Source: Aliidiomarina sanyensis (GTDB lineage: Bacteria; Pseudomonadota; Gammaproteobacteria; Enterobacterales; Alteromonadaceae). Taken from it: a stretch of 64,000 nt of DNA. The stretch covers positions 431,903 to 495,902 of the forward strand of contig NZ_PIPM01000001.1 of assembly GCF_003987175.1 (NCBI RefSeq). Direction: 5' to 3'. The position numbers and the translations under genes were made by a program. Below, piece by piece: positions 1 to 9,469 of this stretch; positions within the stretch are counted from its first letter, which is position 1; every line of letters starts with the position of its first letter. A model generated the notes under the pieces. The model had not been told where the DNA came from. It saw only the letters and a list, made by a program, of their open reading frames with translations, and did not search any database.

Positions 1-727
1 CTAGATCTTCTTCAAAGAAATGATGCAAGAAGTCGTGCAAGATCCCCTTTAATTCCGTAAAACTCACGTTTTTATCAACCATCAAACCTTCTACCTGATG
101 AAACATCGGAGTGTGGGTTTGATCATAATCATTCCGATACACCCGCCCTGGCGAGATGATACGAAGCGGTGGCTTTTCAGACTCCATCGTTCGAATCTGA
201 ACACCAGATGTTTGGGTGCGCAACATCGTTGAGGGCGTAAAATAAAAGGTGTCGTGATCAGCCCGAGCGGGGTGATTTGTTGGGATATTCAATGCATCAA
301 AGTTATGGAAGTCATCTTCCACTTCTGGACCTTCTTTCACCGCAAAACCGAGTTGGCCGAAATAATCTTCAATGCGCTGGATGGTCCGGGTTACTGGATG
401 GGTTCCGCCCACTTGGCTCATTCGCCCTGCGAGGGTTACGTCAATCCGCTCAGCTTCAAGACGCGCATTCATTTCAGCATCTTTCAAAGCGTCGCGCTTT
501 TCATTCAGGATATCTTGGAGTTCTTGCTTGACCTGATTGATCAGCTGACCCGCTTGAGGGCGCTCTTCTGGGCTTAGTTTTCCTAAGCTCTTCAACTGCT
601 CAGTGAGCTTTCCCTTTTTGCCCATAAATTCAACCCGCACGTCTTCAATTTCCGTGGGGGTGTTGGCAGCATTCGCCGCAGCTTTACCTGCTGCTAGAAT
701 CTCGGCCAGATTCGTTTGTAAATCCAT
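1..727 (-). CDS. pheS: Phenylalanine-tRNA ligase alpha subunit, partial (C-terminus beyond window)
   Basis: Charges tRNA-Phe as the alpha chain of the cytoplasmic alpha2-beta2 enzyme. Translating the minus strand from the ATG at 727 gives an N-terminal coiled-coil arm followed by class II synthetase sequence, including [41 protein letters not shown] and a tail around [11 protein letters not shown]. These match PheS closely. About 242 residues are present; the rest of the catalytic core and pheT lie left of the window. It follows rplT, the usual gammaproteobacterial order. No pheM-like leader peptide was recognised in the 132-bp gap. Confidence 0.96.
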   Translation of the reverse strand, partial: MDLQTNLAEILAAGKAAANAANTPTEIEDVRVEFMGKKGKLTEQLKSLGKLSPEERPQAGQLINQVKQELQDILNEKRDALKDAEMNARLEAERIDVTLAGRMSQVGGTHPVTRTIQRIEDYFGQLGFAVKEGPEVEDDFHNFDALNIPTNHPARADHDTFYFTPSTMLRTQTSGVQIRTMESEKPPLRIISPGRVYRNDYDQTHTPMFHQVEGLMVDKNVSFTELKGILHDFLHHFFEEDL

Positions 728-800
728 GCTTATCCTCAACTACTTAGACGTCCATCGCGCACGGTGTGGACCACCGAATTGAAAGGCGCAATCATAGCAT

Positions 801-833
801 AAAATAACAAAAAGGGAGCCATAACGGCTCCCC
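801..833 (-). terminator. Rho-independent terminator or attenuator between rplT and pheS
   Basis: GGGAGCC (814-820) pairs with GGCTCCC (826-832) around a 5-nt loop. Read on the minus strand the stem is followed by TTTTTG and more T-rich sequence. It ends the infC-rpmI-rplT transcript or attenuates read-through into pheS. An extended -10-like TGCTATGAT lies just downstream on the minus strand, so pheS may also have its own promoter; that part is weak. Confidence 0.75.
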
Positions 834-859
834 TCTTTCTGACAAATTGAAGCGGCTGC

Positions 860-1219
860 TTACGCGCCCAGACCTTCTTTTGCTTTCGCAACCAATGCAG
901 AGAAACCTGCTTGGTCGTGAACTGCGATGTCTGCCAGGATCTTACGATCGATCTCTACAGATGCTTTCTTCAAACCGTTGATAAAACGGCTGTAAGACAA
1001 ACCACCTTGACGCGCCGCAGCGTTAATCCGAACAATCCATAATTGACGGAACTGACGCTTTTTCGCACGACGGTCACGATATGCGTATTGACCGGCTTTG
1101 ATTACTGCTTGTTTCGCTACGCGGAATACGCGTGAACGAGCACCATAGTAACCTTTTGCTTGCTTCAGGATTTTCTTGTGACGCGCACGCGCGATCACAC
1201 CACGTTTTACTCGTGCCAT
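860..1219 (-). CDS. rplT: 50S ribosomal protein L20
   Basis: Binds 23S rRNA early in large-subunit assembly. The 119-residue product begins [20 protein letters not shown] and is very basic, with the [20 protein letters not shown] and [17 protein letters not shown] blocks of L20. Length is normal for the family. It lies 15 bp after rpmI. In E. coli L20 also represses rpmI-rplT translation; no sequence evidence for that loop was sought here beyond conserved order. Confidence 0.98.
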   Translation of the reverse strand: MARVKRGVIARARHKKILKQAKGYYGARSRVFRVAKQAVIKAGQYAYRDRRAKKRQFRQLWIVRINAAARQGGLSYSRFINGLKKASVEIDRKILADIAVHDQAGFSALVAKAKEGLGA

Positions 1220-1234
1220 GTTTCAATCTCCTCT

Positions 1235-1432
1235 TTACGCGTACGGCAACATACGATCGACTAATGCAACATCGCTCTTGTGAACCATGTTCTTAGCGCG
1301 AAGGTGACGCTTACGCTTAGAGCTCTTTTTGGTCAGAATATGACGCAAGTGAGACTGTTTGCACTTGTATCCGCCTGAAGCGGTTTTCTTAAAGCGCTTC
1401 GAGGCGCTTTTTACACTTTTCATTTTTGGCAT
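1235..1432 (-). CDS. rpmI: 50S ribosomal protein L35
   Basis: Small basic large-subunit protein of 65 residues starting [17 protein letters not shown]. The ATG at 1432 is chosen because it matches the family start and has GGAG about 10 nt upstream. A longer reading from 1471 would add 13 unrelated residues. It sits between infC and rplT in the conserved operon. Confidence 0.97.
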   Translation of the reverse strand: MPKMKSVKSASKRFKKTASGGYKCKQSHLRHILTKKSSKRKRHLRAKNMVHKSDVALVDRMLPYA

Positions 1433-1509
1433 TACAAATACTCCGCATTGGATTGCCAATTGAAATAACAAGGTGAATCACCGCCATGGTGATTACTTGA
1501 GAACCTGTG

Positions 1510-2052
1510 CTACTTCTTACTTTCCGGTGCCAAGACCATAATCATCTGGCGACCTTCAGCCCGACGAGGGAACGATTCGCAGTTCGAAACTTCCTCTAGA
1601 TCAGTTTTAATCCGCTCTAGAAGTTCAATTCCGATCTCCTGATGTGCCATTTCCCGGCCACGGAAACGCACGGTGACTTTCGCTTTGTCACCTCCCTCAA
1701 GAAAGCGACGCAGGTTGCGCAGTTTTACCTGGTAATCGCCTTCATCTGTGCCAGGTCGGAATTTAACTTCCTTCACCTGAATCTGTTTCTGCTTTTTCTT
1801 TTGCTCTTTCTGCTGCTTACTTTTCTCGTAAAGGAACTTTCCGTAGTCCATTACGCGACACACAGGCGGCTCAGCATTGGGGCTGATCTCGACGAGATCC
1901 AACCCTGCTTCTGCAGCTAACTCGAGCGCTTCATTTAAACTGACAACCCCTCGCTGTTCGCCTTCTGCGTCAATTAAGCGAACTTCATGCGCGGTGATTG
2001 TATCATTTATCCGTGTTTTATCGGCCTTTTGACCTTTTTTTCCGCCTTTAAT
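1510..2052 (-). CDS. infC: Translation initiation factor IF-3, AUU start
   Basis: IF-3 binds the 30S subunit, prevents premature 50S joining and proofreads the start codon. The 180-residue product carries [15 protein letters not shown], the linker with [19 protein letters not shown], the lysine-rich [20 protein letters not shown] and the C-terminal [13 protein letters not shown]. By homology to E. coli IF-3 the first residue is encoded by ATT (2052-2050), followed by KGGKK. GGAGG at 2065-2061 is 8 nt upstream. An in-frame TTG at 2067 overlaps that ribosome-binding site and is unlikely to be used. The AUU start is the basis of IF-3 autoregulation in E. coli. Confidence 0.96.
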   Translation of the reverse strand: MKGGKKGQKADKTRINDTITAHEVRLIDAEGEQRGVVSLNEALELAAEAGLDLVEISPNAEPPVCRVMDYGKFLYEKSKQQKEQKKKQKQIQVKEVKFRPGTDEGDYQVKLRNLRRFLEGGDKAKVTVRFRGREMAHQEIGIELLERIKTDLEEVSNCESFPRRAEGRQMIMVLAPESKK

Positions 2053-2065
2053 TGTGTGTTCCTCC
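2050..2065 (-). promoter_or_regulatory. Shine-Dalgarno plus AUU start of infC
   Basis: GGAGG, an 8-nt spacer and ATT, reading into AAA GGC GGA (K G G). The thrS stop codon ends 20 nt before the ATT. Discrimination by IF-3 against this rare start is the established autoregulatory mechanism in enterobacteria; conservation here implies the same control. Confidence 0.85.
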
Positions 2066-2072
2066 AATCGGA

Positions 2073-3989
2073 TTAAGAGATTACGCGTGCATTTACGTCA
2101 CCGCGCAGACGAGTCATGAAGTCGGCAACCGCAAACTTGCCGAGGTCTTCACCCCGTCGGGTCCGCACCGCGACTTGTCCTTCTTCGACTTCGCGATCAC
2201 CGACCACCAATAAATAAGGCACGCGCTTGAGCGTGTGCTCGCGAATTTTAAAGCCTATCTTCTCATTTCTCAAGTCGGCTTTTGCTCTAAAGCCCTGTTT
2301 TTTCAATTCTGACACAAGATTTTGAGCATATTCCGCCTGATTATCGGTGATATTCATCACCACAACCTGCATTGGCGCCAACCAGGTGGGGAAAAATCCA
2401 GCATATTCCTCAATCAAAATTCCCATGAAACGCTCCAGCGAGCCTAAAATGGCTCGGTGAATCATCACAGGAACGTGCCGTTCGTTGTCTTCACCTACAT
2501 AGGTCGCACCCAGACGATTTGGAAGTGCAAAATCCAACTGAATGGTGCCGCATTGCCACGCGCGACCAAGACAATCAAACAGGGTAAATTCTATTTTCGG
2601 GCCATAGAATGCTCCCTCACCCGGCAAGTACTCAAATTCAATGTCATGGCTTTTCAAGGCCTCAGCCAATGCTGATTCAGCTCGGTCCCAGGTCGCATCG
2701 TCACCAAGCCGCTTTTCAGGACGGGTGGACAGTTTAACATCTATTCGCTCAAAGCCGAAGGCTTGGTATGTTTCGTAAACCATTCGAATGCAACCGGCAA
2801 CTTCTTCTTGCACCTGCGACTCGGTACAAAAAATATGTGCATCGTCCTGCGTAAAGCCACGCACGCGCATCAAACCATGGAGCGCGCCGGAAGGTTCGTT
2901 CCGATGACAACAGCCGAACTCGGCCATCCGGAGTGGGAGATCACGGTATGATTTCAATCCTTGATTAAAAATCTGTACGTGCCCAGGGCAGTTCATTGGC
3001 TTCACCGCATACTCTCGATTTTCAGATGCGGTGGTAAACATCAACTCGGAGAACTTTTCCCAATGACCTGAGCGCTCCCACAGCACTCGGTCCATCATCA
3101 GTGGACCTTTCACCTCTTGGTAGTTGTATTCGTTCAGCTTTTCACGAATATACTTTTCCAACTCTTGGAAAATAGTCCATCCGTTGTGGTGCCAGAACAC
3201 CATACCCGGCGCTTCTTCTTGCCAGTGGAATAGATCTTGGGTTTTCCCGATCTTGCGATGATCGCGTTTTTCAGCCTCTTCTAATCGCTGTAGATACGCT
3301 TTTAAATCTTTTTTATCGGTCCATGCGGTCCCATAAATACGCTGCAACATCTTGTTGTCAGAATCACCGCGCCAATAGGCGCCAGCAACTTTCATGATTT
3401 TGAAGTGCTTGCAAAAACGCATATTCGGGACGTGCGGGCCGCGGCACATGTCAACGTATTCTTCGTGATGATACAGACCAGGGCGATCTGAGCGGTCAAT
3501 ATTCTCGTCGAGAATTTCAACTTTATAACTTTCACCACGTGCGACGAATGTCTCGCGCGCTTCTTCCCAACTGACCTTCTTTTTCACCACATCATATTCG
3601 GTTTTGGCCAATTGCTGCATACGTTGCTCGAGCGCTTCTAAATCGTCTTGAGACAACGGACGATCGATATCAACGTCGTAATAAAACCCGTTTTCAATCA
3701 CCGGACCGATCGCCATTTTCGTATCCGGCCACATTTGCTTGATTGCGTGCCCGAGCAAATGCGCACAGGAATGACGAATAATCTCGAGTCCCTCCGCGTT
3801 TTTCGGCGTGATAATTTCAAGAGAGGCATTTTCTTCAATCAGATCGGTGGCATCAACGAGGACACCATTGACACGCCCTGCGACGGTCGCCTTGGCTAAA
3901 CCAGGGCCAATATCATTGGCGACATCTAAAACAGAAACGGCGTGATTGAATTCACGTTGACTACCATCGGGGAGCGTAATGACCGGCAT
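2073..3989 (-). CDS. thrS: Threonine-tRNA ligase
   Basis: Charges tRNA-Thr; cytoplasmic homodimer. The 638 residues hold a TGS domain (about 1-60), the editing domain with [10 protein letters not shown] (about 73-82) and a zinc-site Cys in [11 protein letters not shown], the class II catalytic core with [16 protein letters not shown] and the C-rich [20 protein letters not shown], and a C-terminal anticodon-binding domain. Length is typical. AAAGGA lies 6 nt upstream of the ATG. It is the first gene of the thrS-infC-rpmI-rplT run. Confidence 0.98.
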   Translation of the reverse strand: MPVITLPDGSQREFNHAVSVLDVANDIGPGLAKATVAGRVNGVLVDATDLIEENASLEIITPKNAEGLEIIRHSCAHLLGHAIKQMWPDTKMAIGPVIENGFYYDVDIDRPLSQDDLEALEQRMQQLAKTEYDVVKKKVSWEEARETFVARGESYKVEILDENIDRSDRPGLYHHEEYVDMCRGPHVPNMRFCKHFKIMKVAGAYWRGDSDNKMLQRIYGTAWTDKKDLKAYLQRLEEAEKRDHRKIGKTQDLFHWQEEAPGMVFWHHNGWTIFQELEKYIREKLNEYNYQEVKGPLMMDRVLWERSGHWEKFSELMFTTASENREYAVKPMNCPGHVQIFNQGLKSYRDLPLRMAEFGCCHRNEPSGALHGLMRVRGFTQDDAHIFCTESQVQEEVAGCIRMVYETYQAFGFERIDVKLSTRPEKRLGDDATWDRAESALAEALKSHDIEFEYLPGEGAFYGPKIEFTLFDCLGRAWQCGTIQLDFALPNRLGATYVGEDNERHVPVMIHRAILGSLERFMGILIEEYAGFFPTWLAPMQVVVMNITDNQAEYAQNLVSELKKQGFRAKADLRNEKIGFKIREHTLKRVPYLLVVGDREVEEGQVAVRTRRGEDLGKFAVADFMTRLRGDVNARVIS

Positions 3990-4108
3990 GCTAATTCCTT
4001 TCTACAGTGGTGACACCCACCAAGTGCCACATGTACATCTTTAAATCGTTCTGTGCGACAGCACCTTTGCGGCGCATGACAAAAACGAGCGAAGTTGAAA
4101 ACTCGGCA

Positions 4109-4137
4109 ATCTTAACGGTTTGCGTCAGTGAACGCAA
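4109..4137 (-). promoter_or_regulatory. Probable sigma-70 promoter of thrS with overlapping dyad
   Basis: On the minus strand TTGCGT (-35, 4137-4132), a 17-bp spacer and TAAGAT (-10, 4114-4109). The -35 is one arm of the inverted repeat TTGCGT-N6-ACGCAA (4120-4137), so a repressor could compete with polymerase. About 120 nt of leader would precede thrS. Confidence 0.45.
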
Positions 4138-4167
4138 CGCGACACAGCGGATAGCAGTCGCATCCAG

Positions 4168-5061
4168 TTATGCAAATACAAACAACCCCATAATACCGAA
4201 CATCGCAAACAACGTACCGAGCAGAGCACGAAAGCTCACTCGTTTTCCGCGCATAATCTGCAAGGACAACATAAACAGTGGCGCCGTTGAAAGTAACGTT
4301 TGCGCAATTCCTGGGCTGACAACGGAGATTGCAAGCTGTTGGAGCCAGATCGCGACAAAGGTTCCCAAGCCAATGGCAACCAACAGAACCGATATTCTCG
4401 TTTGCCCGAGTGCTTGCTTTGTTTCTCCGAGAATTTTTGGTCGCATAATTAACAGCGCACAGGTTAAAACCAATGTTCCTGCGCCAAGACGTATCATGGC
4501 AGCTTGCATTGCATTGATATCAAACTGCTGAAAGGCTTGAAATGCCATCACTAAACCGAGTGCTTGGCACAGTGCAGCCGTCACACCAAACCACAATCCT
4601 GACCGACTCAGAGGCACACCGGCGACAGGTTGTCGCTCCGTGAGGACACTGAGCACACCAAGAATGACCACAATCCCTGCAACGACTTGAACCCATGTAA
4701 GTGTTTCCGATAACACAAGCCATGCGATCAATGCAGCAAGTGGCGGCGCGAGATATTCCAGCAAAATGGTATGCGCAGGGCCGAGGCGCCGGAGTGCAGA
4801 AAAGTAACAGGTGTCACCGATCGTAATGCCAATAACGCCACTGAGAACCAGTAGAATCAACGGCCACGTGGTCCAAGAGAGTGCTTGCATGTCGGTACTG
4901 AGCCACAGCCCGAGGAGCAGTAACGGTGTCGCAACGCTGCCTTTCACTAAATTTAGCTGAGCTGCTGAGAGATGAAGGCTCGATTTACTGTAGAGAAGCG
5001 TGGCCAAAGCCCAGCAAAACGCTGCACTTAAAGCCGCCAATTGTCCGAGCCAAACACTCAT
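4168..5061 (-). CDS. EamA/DMT family membrane transporter
   Basis: Likely inner-membrane exporter of small metabolites; substrate unknown. About 297 residues with ten predicted hydrophobic helices in two five-helix EamA repeats, the first with WALATLLYSKSSLHLS and GDTCYFSALRRLGPAHTILLEYLAPPL (split here by membrane turns), the second starting near SRSGLWFGVTAALCQALG. The start MSVWLGQ at 5061 is preferred because AAAGG lies 7 nt upstream; an in-frame ATG 33 nt earlier has no ribosome-binding site. It lies upstream of thrS in the same direction. Confidence 0.85.
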   Translation of the reverse strand: MSVWLGQLAALSAAFCWALATLLYSKSSLHLSAAQLNLVKGSVATPLLLLGLWLSTDMQALSWTTWPLILLVLSGVIGITIGDTCYFSALRRLGPAHTILLEYLAPPLAALIAWLVLSETLTWVQVVAGIVVILGVLSVLTERQPVAGVPLSRSGLWFGVTAALCQALGLVMAFQAFQQFDINAMQAAMIRLGAGTLVLTCALLIMRPKILGETKQALGQTRISVLLVAIGLGTFVAIWLQQLAISVVSPGIAQTLLSTAPLFMLSLQIMRGKRVSFRALLGTLFAMFGIMGLFVFA

Positions 5062-5202
5062 AAAAGACCTTTCATCTAAAAAATTAAGCGACATGACATC
5101 ACTTATGCGCTTTCTATGGCGGCGCTGCAGCGATTTTTGCCGCTCTTGCTATGCTTAAGCAAGACAGACAACAAGAAACGACAATAACTCAGGACTCACA
5201 TT

Positions 5203-5412
5203 ATGGACGACGCAAAACTGTTTGATGCACGCGTTCATTGTCCGCACTGTGGACATACCGTGCACCTGGATGTCGATACATCAGAAGACGAACAAAACTA
5301 TGAAGATGAATGCCCGAATTGCGGGGATTCAATTTACGTGACCATGCATCGTGAGATTGGTGACGATAAAATCCACTTACGCGTAACCGCTGACGACGAA
5401 CAATATTATTAA
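5203..5412 (+). CDS. CPXCG-motif small zinc-ribbon protein
   Basis: A 69-residue acidic protein with two CxxC knuckles, CPHCG (near residue 13) and CPNCG (near 37), the signature of the Cys-rich CPXCG family. It probably binds one zinc ion. Function in the family is not established. AGGA lies 9 nt before the ATG. It is transcribed divergently from the EamA gene and converges on riboflavin synthase. Confidence 0.8.
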   Translation: MDDAKLFDARVHCPHCGHTVHLDVDTSEDEQNYEDECPNCGDSIYVTMHREIGDDKIHLRVTADDEQYY

Positions 5413-5415
5413 CGC

Positions 5416-5441
5416 GTTTTGCCTCATTCGTGGCGCAAAAC
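5416..5441. terminator. Inverted repeat between convergent genes
   Basis: GTTTTGC (5416-5422) and GCAAAAC (5435-5441) form a stem in the 40-bp gap between the CPXCG gene and the end of ribE. The T/A runs are inside the stem and not after it, so termination is plausible but not canonical. Confidence 0.4.
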
Positions 5442-5452
5442 CTCAGTCGGCA

Positions 5453-6103
5453 TTAACCGGTTGCTTGACGGGCAAGCACGCGTTTTACTGTTTCAACAAT
5501 CGTCATCGTTTGTTGGTCTGCTTCAATGTTGATGCGCTGACCCGGACGCGCCGATCCCAAGATAGTAATCGCTAAGGTTTCTGGGATGAGGTGTAGCCAG
5601 AAACCGCGCTCAGTCACCTCTCCGACCGTTAAACTCGCGCCATCAACTGCCACAAAACCCTTCGGCAAGATATATTCAAGCCACTGGGAATCGAGCTCAA
5701 GATAAAGTCGACAATTATCCTGACTATCAATCCGTTCTTTTAAGACTGCCGTTGTATGAATATGACCCGAGAGAATGTGGCCGCCCAACTCTTTCCCAAG
5801 GGTGAGTGAGCGTTCAAAGTTCACCATATCCCCTTGCTTAAGGTCGCCAAGGTCGGTTAAACGGAGCGTTTCGTCAATAATATCGAAAGACACTTCGCTT
5901 TGGACGACTGGTTCCGCACCGGACTCAGTAATCCCGAGACGAAAACGAGTCACCGTAAGACAGCAGCCATTGATTGCGATACTCGCCCCAGTTTCAATGT
6001 GTTCAAGAAACTGCGGTGCGACCCGAAGGGTCAACTGACGAAATTGCTCGCGATCCTCCACCGAATGCACGATAGCCTGAGTTTGGACAATGCCAGTAAA
6101 CAT
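5453..6103 (-). CDS. ribE: Riboflavin synthase, alpha chain
   Basis: Converts two 6,7-dimethyl-8-ribityllumazines to riboflavin plus a pyrimidinedione. The 216 residues start MFTGIVQTQA and form two lumazine-binding barrels. The first contains SIAINGCCLTV, the second VDGASLTVGEV with GHILSGHIHTTA at the junction. The start at 6103 has AGGGTG upstream and matches the family; an upstream in-frame start adds 20 unrelated residues. It is a stand-alone copy with no other rib genes next to it. The symbol is ribC in E. coli usage. Confidence 0.95.
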   Translation of the reverse strand: MFTGIVQTQAIVHSVEDREQFRQLTLRVAPQFLEHIETGASIAINGCCLTVTRFRLGITESGAEPVVQSEVSFDIIDETLRLTDLGDLKQGDMVNFERSLTLGKELGGHILSGHIHTTAVLKERIDSQDNCRLYLELDSQWLEYILPKGFVAVDGASLTVGEVTERGFWLHLIPETLAITILGSARPGQRINIEADQQTMTIVETVKRVLARQATG

Positions 6104-7244
6104 GCGACACCCTGAAATCAACAAAAAAAAATGTCTGATATATCGAGATGCGAAGCGCAGCATCTCAGTTACCGAGGCAAGTGTACCTGAAATTCACCGG
6201 GGGCAACACTGGCAACGTTTCCTTGTTTGGCTGCTGTTCCCCCTCTGCGTGCTGATACTCACCGCCTGTACACGTGCGGTCGACCATCATTTCGATGACT
6301 ACCAAGGGCGCCTCGCGCGGTTACTTGATACCGATATTCCAACCGCACCGCTACCCGAAAACCCGCGGATGCCACGCACCCAAAGTGTCCAGCAGGCGAT
6401 TCCTGAGTTCTCTATCGGCTTGCTCGCGAGTACACGGTTAAATCGCTGCCGCGCCGGAGCACTTGTCGCAGAGCGAAACAGTTCATTGGGTCGCGTTCAG
6501 TCGGTGGATGCACGATTACTCTACGAGATACGCATGATCGATGCCCTGCAAGATTGCTTGAATTCCCCGGTCGCCGAGAGTGATGATTTGCGCGAGATAT
6601 TGGAATCAGCGCTTGCGCACAAAATCGATACCCTACCCCTGTGGATTGACCGCTTCTTGACCAGTGATGACGTGATCCGCAGTCGGTTGCGGGTCTCGCG
6701 CTCTCCACTCACCTTAGATGGAACTGACCCGGCTGAAGCGAGCATCGCAGCGCTCACGTATTTCGCGGATGTGTTTGCGGCCCTCAATGCGGATCCTAAA
6801 GGATATCAAGTTGACCCTTCAGCGTGGACATCCCACATGCGGACACTCGGCCAACAGGACTTTCTGAGTGATTTATGGCGAACCCAACAAGTGGTCCAAC
6901 AGGGACTTATCACGAGCAACGAACTATTGGAAAATGCGGCCCAACGTGTGGGTTGCGCGCGAGTTGGCACGCCCCGGGAAGCAGAATACTTACAGAATGT
7001 GATGATGAATTTCTGGATTGAAGGGTTGCAAGGCCAGCTCGCTCGCTTACAAGGCTATCAACATCAAGTAAGCCGCGAGTTAGAGCGGTTAACCGCCCAC
7101 GTTCTGCACCCAGAGTGGACTGCATATATCGAGTCGCTGGTGGGAACCGACAGCATCGCGGAGCGAAATCGCGCACTAACCCGGGAGCATGCGGAACTGT
7201 GGCAAGTATTCCTCGAACAGTGTGATTTGCGCATCGGCAGCTGA
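6090..7244 (+). CDS. DUF3080-type lipoprotein, start uncertain
   Basis: Predicted envelope lipoprotein of unknown function, resembling the gammaproteobacterial DUF3080 family. A hydrophobic stretch (FLVWLLFPLCVLIL) ends in the lipobox LTAC, followed by a helical, Arg-rich domain with no catalytic motif that I recognise. The only in-frame ATGs are at 6090 and 6102, giving an unusually long 45-55-residue stretch before the signal sequence. They overlap the riboflavin synthase start codon on the other strand. A rarer start codon closer to the signal peptide, or a sequence error in the A-run at 6122-6130, is possible. Confidence 0.65.
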   Translation: MPVNMRHPEINKKKCLIYRDAKRSISVTEASVPEIHRGQHWQRFLVWLLFPLCVLILTACTRAVDHHFDDYQGRLARLLDTDIPTAPLPENPRMPRTQSVQQAIPEFSIGLLASTRLNRCRAGALVAERNSSLGRVQSVDARLLYEIRMIDALQDCLNSPVAESDDLREILESALAHKIDTLPLWIDRFLTSDDVIRSRLRVSRSPLTLDGTDPAEASIAALTYFADVFAALNADPKGYQVDPSAWTSHMRTLGQQDFLSDLWRTQQVVQQGLITSNELLENAAQRVGCARVGTPREAEYLQNVMMNFWIEGLQGQLARLQGYQHQVSRELERLTAHVLHPEWTAYIESLVGTDSIAERNRALTREHAELWQVFLEQCDLRIGS

Positions 7245-7245
7245 A

Positions 7246-8184
7246 TTATGCTGACGCGCGACGAATCGAAAGCGCTGCTGGTAGAGTTCTGACAAATGCG
7301 GGCGTTTCACCGAGCCACTCGCCATCGGCCTCAATGGGTAACCCCGGCGTTACAACCTGTACCGCATGGAACTGCCCACAGTGGACTTCTCTAAAATCAA
7401 TATGGCGCCCTTGGTAGAGGCGTTTAAAAGCAAGTAACTTTTTCCAAAACCCCGCGTTCTCAATGTAACAATAGGCCAAGCTACCATCGTGGAAATTCGC
7501 ATGGGGTGCAATCTGCATTCCATTACCAAAATACGGCCCGTTGGCAAAATTGAGCATAAAGCACGGGCGTCGGGACAGGGCGAGAAGTTTCTGTGAGCTT
7601 CCGGCGAGTTCGATGGTATTGGCTTTTTCAAACAACAAACTTCGCAACGCAGCACCGACATAGCGGACCGATGGAAACCATCCTTTTTTCCCGCGCAGTT
7701 GCTGTACCACCCGCGCATCAAAACCAATGCCGGCGACATTCACAAAATAGCGTTGATTTATCTGTCCAAGGTCAATGGTGACAAGTTCTCCATGTAACGC
7801 TTGTGCGATCCATTTCGCATCACTTTGATCATTGTAGCGCTTACCAAAAAAGCCCCGGGAAAAATCATTGCCTGTCCCGCTCGGAATATATCCAATGGCC
7901 ACGCGATGCCCGACTAGCGCGTTGACTGCGAGGTGCAGCGTGCCATCGCCGCCAATCACGACCGCGTCGGTGATTTCGCTCGGATATTGCTGCATCAGAT
8001 GCTCAACCGCTTCCACGGTGCGATCAACATCTGCAAAGGTTTCGAGGCGAATGGCCTCTCGACCGCCCGCCTCAATCGTCGCGATGACCGTATCCACGAG
8101 CCGCGCCCGATAGCGACGGCTCTGTGGATTACTAAGCACAAGGATCCGGTGTGACAAACTTCGGTTGGTCCGTTCAGGTTCCAA
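7246..8184 (-). CDS. Diacylglycerol/lipid kinase family protein (YegS-like)
   Basis: Likely phosphorylates a lipid such as diacylglycerol or phosphatidylglycerol. The 312 residues show the DAGK catalytic fold: nucleotide loop LSNPQSRR near the N-terminus, the GGDGTLHLAVNAL signature (about residues 78-90) and PSGTGNDFSRGF (about 101-112), then the C-terminal LCB5/YegS beta domain with ADGEW. The start is TTG at 8184 with GAGGG 7 nt upstream; no ATG fits before the first strand. It follows the lipoprotein gene by 13 bp and ends 1 bp from the convergent DUF3080 gene. Confidence 0.88.
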   Translation of the reverse strand: MEPERTNRSLSHRILVLSNPQSRRYRARLVDTVIATIEAGGREAIRLETFADVDRTVEAVEHLMQQYPSEITDAVVIGGDGTLHLAVNALVGHRVAIGYIPSGTGNDFSRGFFGKRYNDQSDAKWIAQALHGELVTIDLGQINQRYFVNVAGIGFDARVVQQLRGKKGWFPSVRYVGAALRSLLFEKANTIELAGSSQKLLALSRRPCFMLNFANGPYFGNGMQIAPHANFHDGSLAYCYIENAGFWKKLLAFKRLYQGRHIDFREVHCGQFHAVQVVTPGLPIEADGEWLGETPAFVRTLPAALSIRRASA

Positions 8185-8197
8185 CGTATTTCCCTCG

Positions 8198-8731
8198 TCA
8201 GGATGAACTCTCAGGCTTTAGATTCTCATAAACTTCGCGCGCGTCAAAGGTTTGTTCTTGTTCAGGGCGCATCCCTCGGCCCATTCGAACTTCCAGAACC
8301 ACCTCCACTTCACTGCGCGAGTCGCCCAATGACATCCCGATATTATAGTGACGGACGGGTCGACGATACACGCGACAGCCGAGGGGCGTGCAATCACGAA
8401 TCGTCTCATATCCAGCCCCAGCGCCAAAACTGGTACCTGAGCTCACGCGTTCGCGATTCACAAAGGTTTCGCGATTGACCACGCGGAACCAATCATATTC
8501 TTGCGCCAATGTGACCTCGCTCGCTCGAAGAAGCGCGTAATCCATCGCAAGACTGGTATTGTCTCCTCGTGATTTAAAATGCACGCGATAATGATCATCC
8601 GCGATTTTTCGCTCTGAATAACCAAATCCGCGGCCATCTGCCTCGCGATAAGTTGGTGAACTCGCGCACGCGCTCACCACGGTAATCATCACAAGAACCA
8701 AACTTAATTTCATGTAGGCTTTGATCATCAT
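8198..8731 (-). CDS. CC0125/CC1285-like lipoprotein
   Basis: A 177-residue predicted lipoprotein with signal MKLSLVLVMITVVSAC and Cys as lipidation residue. The mature part (GRGFGYSERKIADDHYRVHF, DYALLRASEVTL) resembles the small CC0125/CC1285-type family of unknown role. AGGAG lies 4-7 nt before tandem ATGs. It sits 39 bp downstream of the anti-sigma gene in the same direction and could share its transcript. Confidence 0.7.
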   Translation of the reverse strand: MMIKAYMKLSLVLVMITVVSACASSPTYREADGRGFGYSERKIADDHYRVHFKSRGDNTSLAMDYALLRASEVTLAQEYDWFRVVNRETFVNRERVSSGTSFGAGAGYETIRDCTPLGCRVYRRPVRHYNIGMSLGDSRSEVEVVLEVRMGRGMRPEQEQTFDAREVYENLKPESSS

Positions 8732-8770
8732 GATTCTCCTGTCGTCAATCTCAAGTATAGATCACGGGGC

Positions 8771-9469
8771 TCAGTCTCGGGCCAGTACCGCCCGCTCCTC
8801 CTCAAGTGTTAGCGGTGCGGACGCCCCCAATTGATTTAAGACCGAATCTAAAACGACACTGGCCGATGCCGCACTATATTCCGTTTGACCTGCGACAGTT
8901 TGATAGACACTCGCGACCGCCTGCCAGTGACCATCTGCAAGGCAAGCCACTTCATCCCGCGCACGCGTGTCACGCACTTGATAGGCGCGGCACAACTGAC
9001 CATCCGCACCGGTGAAAGAAAAGTAAGTCTGAACTGTGACGCCCTGAACCTCCGTGGCTTCGCCACTCGGCAGCGAATGGAGCACCGCTTCGATCGCGGC
9101 CCATTGCTCATTTTCTTGTGCGGGCGGGGCTGTTTGCATCCACTGCCCCAGACCGATTCCAAACATCAACATGACGCTGGCGGCAAGGGCAACCGGCCCG
9201 CTGCGTTGCGAGAGCCATGGCCAACGAGTAAAAACCGATGTGGATTCCGGTGCTGGCGCTGAAAATGCGGCACGCTGTAACCCAGCGCTGATCGGTTTTC
9301 CATCAATTTGCTGGGCAAAGGCGCTGACCTGCGCGTCCACTTGACTCAACGCCGCTAATCGGTCCGCCAGTTCAGGATGGATTGCAAGCGCCTCACGGAT
9401 CGCGTCCATTTCGCTGCTAGGTAATTGGTTATCCAAAAATGCGGATAATTGCGTATCAGTAAGCTTCAT
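8771..9469 (-). CDS. Anti-sigma factor, membrane-anchored, lacking zinc motif
   Basis: Probably sequesters the ECF sigma factor encoded just upstream. The 232 residues have a cytoplasmic N-terminus typical of anti-sigma domains (MKLTDTQLSAFLDNQLPSSE, then HPELADRLAALSQVD), a single membrane segment near GPVALAASVMLMFGIGLGQW, and a periplasmic C-terminus. The HxxxCxxC zinc motif of ZAS proteins is absent. Its ATG overlaps the sigma stop codon as TAATG, indicating translational coupling. Confidence 0.82.
   Translation of the reverse strand: MKLTDTQLSAFLDNQLPSSEMDAIREALAIHPELADRLAALSQVDAQVSAFAQQIDGKPISAGLQRAAFSAPAPESTSVFTRWPWLSQRSGPVALAASVMLMFGIGLGQWMQTAPPAQENEQWAAIEAVLHSLPSGEATEVQGVTVQTYFSFTGADGQLCRAYQVRDTRARDEVACLADGHWQAVASVYQTVAGQTEYSAASASVVLDSVLNQLGASAPLTLEEERAVLARD

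Noticed and set aside
2053..2067. TTG start for infC
   Set aside because: The codon overlaps the GGAGG site that serves the AUU start.
4007..4531. Plus-strand open frame of 174 codons opposite the EamA gene
   Set aside because: Antisense to a hydrophobic transporter, no ribosome-binding site, no domain.
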